In this document: piece after piece, positions 48,901 to 60,596 of the stretch
How the letters are laid out: the number at the start of each line of letters is the position of its first letter
Numbering within the stretch: position 1 is the first letter of the stretch
Source: Amphiduros pacificus
Taxonomy: Eukaryota > Annelida > Polychaeta > Phyllodocida > Hesionidae
Reading direction: 5' to 3'
NCBI GenBank assembly: GCA_949316495.1
Contig: OX439002.1
Span: forward strand, 10,906,001 to 10,970,000
DNA length: 64,000 nucleotides
The notes under the pieces: generated by a model
What the model saw: the letters and a program-made list of their open reading frames with translations, nothing else
Told to the model about the DNA's origin: nothing
Databases searched by the model: none
Position numbers and translations under genes: made by a program

Positions 48901-51900
48901 GATATTGAGGACATTTGATACAATTCTGTGATAAAGAGGACATTTGGTACAATTCTATGATAATATGATAAATATGACATTTAGTATAATTCTGTGATAT
49001 TGAGGACATTTGGTACAATTCTGTGATAAATAGGACATTTGGTACAATTCTGTAATTGTTAGGACATTTGGTACAATTCAATGATATTGTGACAATTTGG
49101 TACAATTCTGTTATATTTAGGACATTTGGTACAATTTGTGTTATTATGTCCTCTCCTTTGCATCGGGTTCAGTATATAACACCCTCTCCGATTATGCGAT
49201 GAGATATGTTCAAATAGGTCTGTTCCATAAGCCCCGCCCCCTGAATGTATCCAACCGCACGTGCACGAGGCGATGACGTATTTACAGCCTTTCAGTAGGA
49301 CAGCACGTGCATGATACGATGACGTAACTCGAATCTCTAGCTAATTAATATTCATGAGCGCCCAAATAGTACGACATTTGGTCGCGTCGGCGCTAGGCCT
49401 ATATTGAAGAGGCCTAGTAAAGCTGGGTAGTTATTATGATAATTTGGTACAATTCTGTGATAATTAGTACATTTGGTACAATTCTGTGATTTAATGATAA
49501 TTTGGTACAATTCTACAATTGTCAGGACATTTGGCATAATCCTGTAATATTATGATAAACAGGACATTTGGTACAATCCTGTTATATTGAGGCCATTTGG
49601 TACAAGTCTGTGATATTGAGGACATTTGGTACAATTCTGCGATAATCAAACATATTCAATGGTGAATTTTGCAAAATGACTTTGGAAATATTCTTGAACT
49701 TAAACCAAAACTTTTTTTTTAATTTAAGGGGCCACTATCAGATATTCATTTTTTATCAACTCAACTTCCATTGAAATGAGGAATGCTGGGAAGGATTGAA
49801 TGTATTTTGTGCAGGTTAGATTCACTGGTGAGTGTGGAGAGGTTATAAGCTGTGTTACCTTTGCATGCGCAGCCTGTTCTCTCGGGGGCTGGTCCATTAT
49901 GAGACAGAGATGGATCTGCCATGGCTCCCACCACCACCTCAGGTCAACTCATTTTATTGCAGATTACTAACTCCATTTGTTCAACAGAAAGCTCTGATAG
50001 TCTTAATCATGAATTGATTGGCTGCGTGGTGCCCATTTGTCACCAAAGGTTGAGAGAAGCTCACCACTTAAAAGTGCTGCCCTCTTTGTGATTATACATC
50101 TTCAACTATATCGATTTAAAGGACCATGGACACTCTGCAACGCATCCGTCCTCGTACACAAAGGTTGGATTATTTTATAGTGAGCATCCGCAGCTCTGCA
50201 TTAGGAAGAGTTCATTATGGTTATTTGGTGGAGATAGATAAGTAGCGTGTGTAAAGTTGGCCACATTAGCAAGGCTTCTCTGTTAGAACCAGGCAGTGTA
50301 ATGCTACCTACCAATTAGGACTACGACCCTGAATTCAGCCTGCCCTGCACAGACACTGGGTTGGACCTTGCAGTTTGTCACATTTCCTTACTGATAATCA
50401 GGCTATTTTGTGCCTTTATCTTGTCATTGTATTGCAACTCAGACTCCACTCTCTCTCACCTTTCATCCCACCGAGGAGATGACAGCATTAGCTGCAGTGT
50501 CATACGCAGGTCTCTATCGCAGAATTTGTAACAAGAAACCCTGTGTCAGTTTGTCTTGTCTTTGCAAGGTAGAACTATTGTGTTAAATGCAAGAAGATCC
50601 CTGATCAGTTCAAAATAGAGAGCTCCCTGGTCAGTACACAGTGGAGAGCTCCCTGGTCAGTACACAGTGGAGAGCTCCCTGGTCAGTACACAGGGGAGAG
50701 CTCCCTGGTCAGTACACAGTGGAGAGTTCCCTGGTCAGTACACAGTGGAGAGCTCCCTGGTCAGTACACAGTGGAGAGCTCCCTGGTCAGTACACAGTGG
50801 AGAGCTCCCTGGTCAGTACACAGTGGAGAGCTCCCTGGTCAGTGCACAGTGGAGAGCTCCCTGGTCAGTACACAGTGGAGAGCTCCCTGGTCAGCACACA
50901 GTGGAGAGCTCCCTGGTCAGCACACAGTGGAGAGCTCCCTGGTCAGCACACAGTGGAGAGCTCCCTGGTTGTCAGTACACAGTGGAGAGCTCCCTGATCA
51001 GTGCACAGTGGAGAGCTCCCTGGTCAGTACACAGTGAAGAGCTCCCTGGTCAGTACACAGTGAAGAGCTCCCTGGTCAGTACACAGTGGAGAGCTCCCTG
51101 GTCAGCACACAGTGGAGTGCTCCCTGGTCAGTACACAGTGGAGAGCTCCCTGGTCAGCACACAGTGGAGAGCTCCCTGGTCAGTACACAGTAGAGAGCTC
51201 CCTGGTCAGTACACAGTGGAGAGCTCCCTGGTCAGTACACAGTGGAGAGCTCACTGGTCAGTACATAATGGAGAGCTCCCTGGTCAGTACACAGTGGAGA
51301 GCTCCCTGGTCAGTACATAATGGAGAGCTCCCTGGTCAGTACACAGTGGAGAGCTCCCTGGTCAGTACATAATGGAGAGCTCCCTGGTCAGTACACAGTG
51401 GAGAGCTCCCTGGTCAGTGCACAGTGGAGAGCTCCCTGGTCAGTACACAGTGGAGAGCTCCCTTGTCAGTACATAATGGAGAGCTCCCTGGTCAGTACAC
51501 AGTGGAGAGTTCCCTGGTCAGTACACAGTGGAGAGCTCCCTGGTCAGTACACAGTGGAGAGCTCCCTGGTCAGTACACAGTGGAGAGCTCCCTGGTCAGT
51601 ACACAATGGGGAGCTGTGGTGTTTATGCCGGGAGAGCTCTTTTGTCAGCCATGTCTTGTTTGTGTGTGTTTGTGAGACACTCTGATACATCCTATCATTG
51701 CAGGGAGAAGGTAGCTGTCCTCATTGAGCAGAAGATTAATAGTATCTGTACTCAGGGTCAGAGGTTTCTATTCACTTTGATTCCCATTTTGCCAACACAT
51801 AGGAGGTTAGAAGGGTCATTGATAAGAACTCTCAGTGTCTGCAGATGGGAATGGAAAAGTGTCGAACCAGCAATCCCCAGCATTAAACAACAAAACATCA

Positions 51901-54900
51901 CCTAGTCTCTGTAATATAAACAGTTTAGACAAAATAATTGTGAAAACATCCCCAGGGCTATTAGTACTTCCAGGGCACAATGACTGGTGCTTGGAGTTTC
52001 TACTCCAATTGAATACTGGTACTCAATTGTTACATTGACTTAAAGGTTACATTGACTTTTACCAATAATTGGCTGGGATGTGTCATAGAGCGAAATACAA
52101 GGATTGTTTAATGTTCAACCCCAATGATGATATCCTATTTTTCTGGTTGTCAATGAATGCAGACATTTTCTAAATTTCAAAAAATAAAACATAATTTTTT
52201 AAAATTTCTTTCAAATGGAATTGGCAATTATTTTATTGAAACAATAATCCAAATCCTGAAGAAAGAAATCAAAGAAGCCAAATTGTGATATCATTTTCAG
52301 CCTAAACTTTCACATGGTTAAGCTGGAGCTCAGAATTCAAATCATCAGCAAATAATTATTATTATTTCCTCCATTTTATTATTCTGGAGGACTTTGTAAT
52401 CCCAACTCTGTGATGGGGGATAATTATGCCCTAAGGAGCCACGAGAGAAGTAAAGATCAAATCTAATATGAACCTCAACTTTTATGAAAGGTCATGTGAC
52501 TGGTAAAATCTTTTCAAATAAAACTATAAGAGGACACAGAGGAGTAGGTTTTTCAACATTATTTCAAATTTATTTCATTTCTCTATATTCAATCAGTACA
52601 AATTGCCTATAATAGTGCAGATATGAGATTTGTCTTATGTTATTGCCTGTTATTCCTATGCAATTGTCAAACAGATCTTGAAAAATAATCAGAATGTTAT
52701 GATGAAATGCAATATTTTTGGCACTGAGAGATACTGGATTGAAGACTTGCAGAAATCATAAGAACTCTTTTCTTATAAAACTTATGATGAAATGAAAGGT
52801 TGCCGGAAACCTATAGAACAGGATGAAAAAGGGAGAAATCTGGCCTGGAAAGTTGCATGAGATGGTTACATGATGAGATGGTTACGTGGGAGGCAATATG
52901 GACACATCCTGCCTTATGATTTATCTGCCTCCACAAACTCTCACCAGAGGAATTCATGCCAGCCAACCATGTGACCTCCCCATGTGACTGCCCCATGTGA
53001 CCTTCTCATGTGACCTCCTCATGTGACCTCTCTGTGTTTTTGTTGGCCCTTTCCAAATAAGTTTTAACATGGTGAAATGTTGTTTTGTGTGATGATGCCC
53101 CGTCTTATCACTGTGGGTTCAGGAGGATGAGATTCTCATCCTCTGACTCAGACGCTCATATAATCAGTCAGATGCAAACATGTATTCCCTCACAAGAATT
53201 TGTAGGCAGATAACATCACACACAGTTGGTCATATCATGTGATGAAATCTAGTCAACTTAGAATACAATATGGCATAATGTGATCATATTAATTTTGGAT
53301 ATTGTTATTTTTTAGGTTAATGACATTAGTTTCTGTGGTTAAGATTAATGTGATAAAATATATATATATTATAACTCTGAATAATAAGCAATAGGACATT
53401 GTGCTTATAAATATGAAATAACTCCATAAATTCCAAGAACAAATGAAGTGGTCTGTTTCTTTGATTTGTTTCATTACTATGGGTTATTTTACTACAGTAA
53501 TGGAAGGAATGGAAGGAGAGCAGAGTGTTAGAGCAATAATCTCACAGAGACCAGCAGGGTGATGCTGACTCCAGGCAGGTGTGGCGTCTTGGATTGGATT
53601 AACTGTTGAGTAAAGCTGATTAACATCATGCAACCCACACAGGCTGTTACTGTTATTCTAGGATTTATCAGGATAATCTTCTAATCCTGAATCAATCCCC
53701 TCATTACTGATCAGACCAGAAAGTGATTATTTTTCATTTCTCCTCGAAAAGCTAAAATTTAAAATCTCATTTTTTATTTATTGACATATAAAGATTCCTG
53801 AGTGACTGAAGCTGTCTTTTATGTCAGAAATGTACAAACTCTGTGTCAACTTCTCTTCCTTTCCTACAAATGGATGAGGAAAGAATGATAAAGGAATGTT
53901 GTGGGCCATTGTTGGTATGGCAGGGTGCATGACAGGATCATGTTCCTTGTTAGAGGAACCATTGTGAGAAGTCTTGCTGTGTCAGGGTCATGTGAAGGAT
54001 GTATGGGACAAAGTAGAGGGGCCAGGGTTCAGCAAGCCGAGACATCTGCCATCCTCCCTGACAGCACCTAATCATGGCCCACCATACGTGACACAGTGAA
54101 GGTTATAAAATGGGCTGGTCTGAGAGATTATTGTACCATACCATAGACCAAGTGATAGTTATTTGCTGGGCCGGTCTGAGAGATTATTGTACCATACCAT
54201 AGATACAGTGATAGTTATTTGCTGGGCCGGTCTGAGAGATTATTGTACCATACCATAGACACAGTGATAGTTATATGCTGGGCCGGTCTGAGAGACCAGA
54301 CATTGTTGTACCATACCCTAGACAGAGTGATAGTTACATGCTGGGCCGGTCTGAGAGACCAGGCATTGTTGTTCCATACAATAGACACAGTGATAGTTAT
54401 ATGCTGGGCCGGTCTGAGAGACCAGGCATTGTTGTACCATACAATAGACACAGTGATAGTTATATGCTGGGCCGGTCAGAGAGACCAGGCATTGTTGTAC
54501 CATACCCTAGACACAGTGATAGTTATATGCTGGGCCGGTCTGAGAGACCAGGCATTGTTGTTCCATACAATAGACACAGTGATAGTTATATGCTGGGCCG
54601 GTCTGAGAGACCAGGCATTGTTGTACCATACCCTAGACACAGTGATAGTTATAAGCTTGGCCAGTCAGAGAGACCAGGCATTGTTGTACCATACCCTAGA
54701 CACAGTGATAGTTATATGCTGGGCCGGTCTGAGAGACCAGGCATTGTTGTATCATACCCTAGACACAGTGATAGTTATATGCTGGGCCAGTCTGAGAGAC
54801 CAGGCATTGTTGTACCATACCCTAGACACAGTGATAGTTACATGCTGGGCCGGTCTGAGAGACCAGGCATTGTTGTACCATATCCTAGACACAGTGATAG

Positions 54901-57900
54901 TTATATGCTGGGCCGGTCTGAGAGGCCAGGCATTGTTGTACCATACCATAGACACAGTGATAGTTATATGCTGGGCCGGTCTGAGAGGCCAGGCATTGTT
55001 GTATCATACCCTAGACACAGTGATAGTTATATGCTGGGCCAGTCTGAGAGACCAGGCATTGTTGTATCATACCCTAGACACAGTGATAGTTACATGCTGG
55101 GCCGGTCTGAGAGACCAGGCATTGTTGTACCATACCCTAGACACAGTGATAGTTACATGCTGGGCCGGTCTGAGAGATTATTGTACCATATCCTAGACAG
55201 AGTGATAGTTATATGCTGGGCCGGTCTGAGAGACCAGGCATTGTTGTACCATACCCTAGACACAGTGATAGTTATATGCTGGGCCGGTCTGAGAGACCAG
55301 GCATTGTTGTACCAAACCAAAGACACAGTGATAGTTATATGCTGGGCCGGTCAGAGAGACCAGGCATTGTTGTACCATACCCTAGACACAGTGATAGTTA
55401 TATGCTGGGCCAGTCTGAGTGACCAGGCATGGTTGAACCATACCCTAGACACAGTGATAGTTATATGCTGGGCCGGTCTGAGAGACCAGGCATTGTTGTA
55501 CCATACCCTAGACACAGTGATAGTTATATGCTGGGCCAGTCTGAGTGACCAGGCATGGTTGAACCATACCCTAGACACAGTGATAGTTATATGCTGGGCC
55601 GGTCTGAGAGACCAGGCATTGTTGTACCATACCATAGACACAGTGATAGTTATCTGCTGGGCCGGTCTGAGAGACCAGGCATTGTTGTACCATACCCTAG
55701 ACACAGTGATAGTTATATGCTGGGCCGGTCTGAGAGACCAGGCATTGTTGTACCATACAATAGACACAGTGATAGTTATATGCTGGGCCGGTCTGAGAGA
55801 CCAGGCATTGTTGTACCATACCCTAGACACAGTGATAGTTATATGCTGGGCCGGTCTGAGAGACCAGGCATGGTTGAACCATACCCTAGACACAGTGATA
55901 GTTATATGCTGGGCTGGTCTGAGAGACCAGGCATTGTTGTACCATACCATAGACACAGTGATAGTTATATGCTGGGCCGGTCTGAGAGACCATTATTGTT
56001 GTACCATACCCGAGACACAGTGATAGTTATATGCTGGGCCGGTCTGAGAGACCAGGCATTGTTGTACCATACCCGAGACACAGTGATAGTTATATGCTGG
56101 GCCGGTCTGAGAGACCAGGCATTGTTGTACCATACCCGAGACACAGTGATAGTTATATGCTGGGCCGGTCTGAGAGACCAGGCATTGTTGTACCATACCC
56201 TAGACACAGTGATAGTTACATGCTGGGCCGTTCTGAGAGACCAGGCATTGTTGTACCATACCCTAGACACAGTGATAGTTATATGCTTGGCCAGTCTGAG
56301 ACCAGGCATTGTTGTACCATACCCTAGACACAGTGATAGTTATATGCTGGGCCGGTCTGAGAGACCAGGCATTGTTGTACCATACCCGAGACACAGTGAT
56401 AGTTATATGCTGGGCCGGTCTGAGAGACCAGGCATTGTTGTACCATACCCGAGACACAGTGATAGTTATATGCTGGGCCGGTCTGAGAGACCAGGCATTG
56501 TTGTACCATACCCGAGACACAGTGATAGTTATATGCTGGGCCGGTCTGAGAGACCAGGCATTGTTGTACCATACCCTAGACACAGTGATAGTTACATGCT
56601 GGGCCGGTCTGAGAGACCAGGCATTGTTGTACCATATCCTAGACAGAGTGATAGTTATATGCTTGGCCAGTCTGAGACCAGGCATTGTTGTACCATACCC
56701 TAGCCACAGTGATAGTTATATGCTGGGCCGGTCTGAGAGACCAGGCATTGTTGTACCATACCCTAGACACAGTGATAGTTATATGCTGGGCCGGTCTGAG
56801 AGACCAGGCATTGTTGTACCATACCCTAGACACAGTGATAGTTATATGCTTGGCTGGTCCGCGAGACCAGGCATTGTTGTACCATACCATCCCTGTAGCA
56901 ATAGTTATGTGCTATATGCCAGTCTGAAAGTGCCCCATTTCTTGCATACGGTGGAATTAAATTGCATCAAAGTTAAAAAACAGTCACAAACAGTCTTAAA
57001 TTGATTTAGGCAATAACAATGATATTATTTGACAGTGATAGATGGGTTTTGTGAAGTAATATTCGAGATCTTCCAGACTTGACAGGACACTATGCCCTTT
57101 GAACGTTGTATTTGTCAATAATGAGCATTTAAGGCTGTCATTTGGGACACGTCGCCACCATTTTTTCCGATCAGCTGAGACTTATATGAGAGGCCTAATG
57201 AACTTAGAGAGATTTGTGTGTTGTTTTCGTGGGCCTGCGTATCATCGTGCTTGGCACAAGTGGCCTGCATGTCTCCCTGGAGACCGGACACTCATTATTG
57301 GCCAGACCTGTTTCTGACAATCAGCTTTTTATGATGATCGTTATATGACATTAAATGACACACCAATATAGATCTCTCTTGATATAAGCGTCATCAGCAT
57401 GTGAGATTATAAAGGTTGTCCTTGAGGATGATCAAGATCACAGAGAAATTACCAGTGTGGATGCTATGGTAATAATAATGTACACTCATGGTGGGCCAGC
57501 CTCAACCCTATCCTGCCTGGGGCACTCCCAGAGGCCAGCCTCAACCCTATCCTGCCTGGGGCACTCCCAGAGGCCAGCCTCAACCTCATCCTGCCTGGAG
57601 CACTCCCAGTGGGCCAGCCTCAACCCCATCCTGCCTGGGGCACTCTCAGGGGCCAGCCTCAACCCCATCCTGCCTGGGGCACTCCCAGTGGGCCAGCGTC
57701 AACCCCATCCTGCCTGGGGCACTCCCAGGGACCAGCCTCAACCTCATCCTGCCTGGGGCACTCCCAGAGGCCAGCCTCAACCCCATCCTGCCTGGGGCAC
57801 TCCCGGGGACCAGCCTCAACCCCATCCTGCCTGGGGAACTCCCAGTGGGCCAGCCTCAACCTCATCCTGCCTGGGGAACTCCCAGTGGGCCAGCCTCAAC

Positions 57901-60552
57901 CCCATCCTGCCTGGGGCACTCCCAGGGGGGGACAGCCTCAACCTCATCCTGCCTGGGGCACTCCCAGGGACCAGCCTCAACCCCATCCTGCCTGGGGAAC
58001 TCCCAGTGGGCCAGCCTCAACCCCATCCTGCCTGGGGCACTCCCAGGGGGGGACAGGCTCAACCCCATTCTGCCTGGGGCACTCCCAGAGGCCAGCTTCA
58101 ACCTCATCCTGCCTGGGGCACTCCCAGAGGCCAGCTTCAACCTCATCCTGCCTGGGGCACTCCAAGGGACCAGCCTCAACCCCATCCTGCCTGGGGCACT
58201 CCCAGGGACCAGCCTCAACCCCATCCTGCCTGGGGCACTCCCAGAGGCCAGCTTCAACCTCATCCTGCCTGGGGCACTCCAAGGGACCAGCCTCAACCCC
58301 ATCCTGCCTGGGGCACTCCCAGGGACCAGCCTCAACCCCATCCTGCCTGGGGCACTCCCAGGGACCAGCCTCAACCCCATCCTGCCTGGGGCACTCCAAG
58401 GGACCAGCCTCAACCCCATCCTGCCTGGGGCACTCCCAGTGGGCCAGCCTCAACCCCATCCTGCCTGGAGCACTCCCAGGGACCAGCCTCAACCTCATCC
58501 TGCCTGGAGCACTCCCAGGGACCAGCCTCAACCCTATCCTGCCTGGGGCACTCCCAGGGACCAGCCTCAACCCCATCCTGCCTGGGGCACTCCCAGGGAC
58601 CAGCCTCAACCCCATCCTGCCTGGGGCACTCCCAGGGACCAGCCTCAACCCCATCCTGCCTGGGGCACTCCCAGGGACCAGCCTCAACCTCATCCTGCCT
58701 GGGGCACTCCCAGGGACCAGCCTCAACCCCATCCTGCCTGGGGCACTCCCAGGGACCAGCCTCAACCCCATCCTGCCTGGGGCACTCCCAGAGGCCAGCT
58801 TCAACCTCATCCTGCCTGGGGCACTCCCAGAGGCCAGCTTCAACCTCATCCTGCCTGGGGAACTCCCAGTGGCCAGCCTCAACCTCATCCTGCCTGGGGC
58901 ACTCCCAGGGACCAGCCTCAACCCTATTCTGCCTGGGGCACTCCCAGCTCATTTTTGGAAAGTTAATACTTGTATAAATGTCTATTTAAAAGGTAACATT
59001 AAATATTCATTCATGGCTATTATTTAAAGTGGAGTAAATTATGAACCAGAGCAATATTAAAACATTTGAGGGGTGCATTTTTATATTTCACCATTTTCAA
59101 CACCAGGTGGCACTGTCCTATATATATATATAGTGTTTGAAATAAACCCTGAGATAGTCCTCAAAGTACTTAGGTGCAGTAACAAACAAGATGTAAATTA
59201 GTGCATTATTATTGTTTTTTCTGATAGATATTCGTTTGATTTAATGAAAATATTATTTGATGTCTACCATTGTAATTAAAATCACTTTTGCCTTAAAAAT
59301 GAATAATGTCAACTTTTATATATCTCAGATGAGAATGTTATTTATGTCTTGTACAGTTTTTGATCACTTAGAATATGATATGGTTTGGATAAAAATATGA
59401 TTTTCCTGGCAACTATGACATAAAGACATTTCAGATTTTGTTACACTTATAAATCATTAATGTTAAAAGGAACAGGTACTGACTATATTTTTAATTGTTA
59501 ACAGTTAATAAATTGCCAACAAGTACTAGTAAGATATTGACATTTGCTAAAACATGAGCCACATCTATTTTGATGCCATGTCTCCTTCAACTACCGGTAC
59601 ATGAAATAGTGCACCATTATAACATACCAAAGCCATCTAAATGATAACATATTTCTGTTAAGAGGGGATCATTGTTTATAGATACACATGGAAACATTTT
59701 TTATTTTTATGACCAATCCATAAGCCAGTAGCAGCTGCATTAGACCTAATCACTGCAATAAAAGAAATAGGAATTTATCTGTTTAGAAGAAAACAAAATG
59801 TCATGTTTCTATAGATTTCCCACACTTCTATGACAATATTTACATAATAAGAATTAATTGACAAATTTCGAGAACAACTTTACTGCAAATAGTGTTCTGT
59901 TTAGTTTAGATAGAGGGAATTTTGATTAATGGAATGAAAATTAGCTATCTTCACAGTCAGGTCAAAAATTACCAATATGTATCAAAAGTTAAAGTTGAAA
60001 ATGTTATTGAAAATATTATTCCAGTTAATCATTTCTTTTGTTAAAATGTTACAAGAAAACTATTTGATCATATTTTACTGTAACTTTATATCTTAAATGA
60101 GGAGAATTTGTCCTGTGTTTGAATGCAAAGTAAATCCCAATCAAAAGAAAAATCTCTCCTGTGCCATTTGACATGTTAACAACTGAAATTGTTTTGTAGT
60201 TATTTTAAAACACGGCAACTATATTTCACTATATGTTATTTTGGGAGGTAGGGTACCTGACATTTTGGTGTGAGAAAGGAACTTTGGAAGATGTTCCATC
60301 TAACCTTTATGAACTAAAAACACCTTAATGCAGTAATTTTGTTGATATCACATTAATGCAATGATTATTATCATTTTATCTCTGCAGTATGACACCTCCA
60401 GGGACGGTGCTATCACAGTGGAGAAGTTCAGATGCTTCCTGGAGCAGGCGGAATTCCGAATATCAGTGGGTCAGCACAAGCTGGACTTACTGGAAGAAAA
60501 GGCTGCCGAGGATGGAAGGAAATCAGTTACATATCAAGAAATCATTGCTGTG
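40768..60552 (+). CDS. EF-hand rhomboid protease (RHBDL1/3-like), N-terminal three coding exons
   Basis: Exons 40768-41895, 48275-48298 and 60388-60552, all joined in phase 0 by GT-AG introns of 6.4 and 12.1 kb (439 codons in the window). The joined reading gives a long disordered N-terminus, then DWKWLFDK, then YDTSRDGAITVEKF and FLEQAEF. This resembles what I recall of human RHBDL3 (WKVLFDQ, FDPGNTGYISTGKF, SLLES). RHBDL proteins are polytopic intramembrane serine proteases with an N-terminal cytoplasmic EF-hand region; insect Rhomboid-4 also has EF-hands. The catalytic membrane domain lies downstream of the window, so protease function is inferred from family only. The protein could also be a different EF-hand protein. 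Confidence 0.72.
43234..43250 (+). promoter_or_regulatory. CTCF-like motif (half)
   Basis: ACAGAGGGCGCTGTG has the GGGCGCTG right half of the CTCF consensus; the left CCA is missing. Confidence 0.25.
43793..44008 (+). repeat. 37-bp minisatellite, about 6 copies
   Basis: The unit is CACAGTTGCTACTCAGTGTA then CAGATGTCTACTCACTG. The first copy is diverged (GTTGCTATTCATTGTGCATA). Confidence 0.93.
44515..44720 (+). repeat. Dispersed repeat family R1, copy D
   Basis: Contains GGAACCAATATGGGAGATT, AAAAAGTTAAATGGGG, TCATTTGTGATACTGGTATC and CTGTGAAAGCAC in family order. It lies in the first coding intron of the rhomboid gene. Confidence 0.6.
45751..45861 (+). repeat. 56-bp direct duplication
   Basis: Two adjacent copies starting AGGCACACTGAGTGGCAAGA, differing by one or two bases (GACTGAAGG and GACTTGAGG). 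They immediately precede the AT microsatellite. Confidence 0.93.
45868..45989. repeat. (AT)n microsatellite with embedded inverted repeat
   Basis: Two long AT tracts are separated by AGATAACATAT near 45934. The complementary ATATGTTATCT ends at 45989, so the second tract can fold into one hairpin. Confidence 0.9.
47255..47475 (-). repeat. Dispersed repeat family R1, copy E
   Basis: On the minus strand it reads GGTAAGGAACAGTCATGG, GATTGAAAAGTTGAATAGGG, AAGCATTTGCACC, ATCATTTATGATATCTGCAG and CCAAGCT, matching the other copies in order. Confidence 0.6.
48275..48298 (+). CDS. Rhomboid-like gene, 24-nt microexon (DWKWLFDK)
   Basis: Flanked by a strong acceptor (tctatttttcag) and a gtaatt donor. 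Eight codons, phase 0 on both sides, encode the entering helix of the EF-hand. Placed before YDTSRDG it matches the Trp-Lys-x-Leu-Phe-Asp pattern of RHBDL N-termini. Without it the EF-hand would lack its helix E. Confidence 0.75.
48880..49137 (+). repeat. About 27-bp degenerate minisatellite, left block
   Basis: The unit core is GGACATTTGGTACAATTCTG, with variable GTGATATTGA or GTGATAAATA spacers. It continues at 49439 after an inserted segment. Confidence 0.88.
49139..49438. other. CpG-rich segment interrupting the 27-bp array
   Basis: About 280 bp flanked by TTATTATG at 49141-49148 and 49431-49438 (possible 8-bp target duplication). Inside, GCACGTGCACGAGGCGATGA and GCACGTGCATGATACGATGA form a diverged pair, each followed by CGTA. 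A hairpin CTAGGCCT...AGGCCTAG lies near its right end. No terminal inverted repeat is seen. It may be an old mobile insertion or a small regulatory island (E-box CACGTG, CRE half TGACGTA). Confidence 0.5.
49439..49650 (+). repeat. About 27-bp degenerate minisatellite, right block
   Basis: Continuation of the left block with the same ATTTGGTACAATTCTGTGAT core. Confidence 0.88.
50594..51615 (+). repeat. 26-bp minisatellite, about 39 copies
   Basis: The unit is GAGAGCTCCCTGGTCAGTAC then ACAGTG. Variants CACACAGTG and ATAATG alternate in groups; a TACATAATG unit appears every two to four units at 51260-51480. Confidence 0.95.
51616..54089. other. Intronic unique sequence between arrays
   Basis: AT-rich. 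A short tract at 52965-53035 has five CATGTGAC-type units of 14-16 bp. Otherwise nothing recognised. Confidence 0.5.
52965..53035 (+). repeat. Short CATGTGACCTC tandem repeat
   Basis: Five units of CATGTGACCTCCC or CATGTGACCTTCT type. CATGTG is also an E-box core, so these could bind bHLH factors, but a simple repeat is the plainer reading. Confidence 0.7.
54090..56890 (+). repeat. 63-bp minisatellite, about 44 copies
   Basis: Unit blocks: GATAGTTATATGCTGGGCCG, GTCTGAGAGACCAGGCATTG, TTGTACCATACCCTAGACAC, AGT. The first units are shorter (lacking CCAGGCA). A unit with a 2-bp deletion (GCTTGGCCAGTCTGAGACC) recurs 376 bp apart (56285 and 56661), i.e. six units (5x63+61). Since 63 is a multiple of three, up to 582 codons stay open with a 21-residue period; there is no other sign of a gene. 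Confidence 0.95.
56891..57490. other. Spacer between the 63-bp and 39-bp arrays
   Basis: Non-repetitive. The part 57090-57320 is less AT-rich, with a 72-codon frame of no recognised family. A short conserved non-coding element is possible. Confidence 0.35.
57491..58947 (+). repeat. 39-bp GC-rich minisatellite, about 37 copies
   Basis: The unit is CCAGCCTCAACCCCATCCTG then CCTGGGGCACTCCCAGGGA. Variants are AGAGG, AGTGGG and AGGGGGGA before CCAGCC. It is the most GC-rich stretch of the window. A 39-bp unit leaves several frames open for about 500 codons; not a gene. Confidence 0.95.
58948..60387. other. Intronic AT-rich sequence
   Basis: Nothing beyond a CTCF-like motif at 59100 and a short TA tract at 59121. 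Confidence 0.5.
59100..59115 (+). promoter_or_regulatory. CTCF-like motif
   Basis: ACACCAGGTGGCACTG is a good match to the core. It lies 150 bp past the end of the 39-bp array. Confidence 0.35.
60388..60552 (+). CDS. Rhomboid-like gene, EF-hand exon
   Basis: The acceptor is atctctgcag and the donor gtaagt; 55 codons, phase 0 both sides. First loop DTSRDGAITVEK has ligands at 1, 3 and 5 and Gly6 but Lys at 12, the same departure as in human RHBDL3 as I recall it. Second, degenerate hand: AEDGRKSVTYQE. The following intron has no further exon that I can support up to 64000. Confidence 0.8.
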
Positions 60553-60596
60553 GTAAGTGAAGGCCAAATATTGATTTAAAAAAATAATAGTCAAAT

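Larger units (their letters stand above)
48299..60387. other. Rhomboid gene intron 2
   Basis: A 12.1-kb intron with four tandem arrays (about 27, 26, 63 and 39 bp) that make up more than 40% of it. The rest, e.g. 51620-52940 and 59000-60380, is AT-rich and shows no exon. Confidence 0.6.

Noticed and set aside
54219-57004. Plus-strand frames up to 582 codons with a 21-residue repeat
   Set aside because: Same 63-bp array open in more than one frame and on both strands; no gene signals around it.
57099-57317. 72-codon open frame between two arrays
   Set aside because: No recognised domain and no splice partners. Kept only as a possible non-coding island.
57457-59027. Three plus-strand frames of 470-506 codons and minus-strand frames
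   Set aside because: 39-bp array. Proline-rich repeat proteins exist, but being open in several frames at once points to repeat composition rather than selection.
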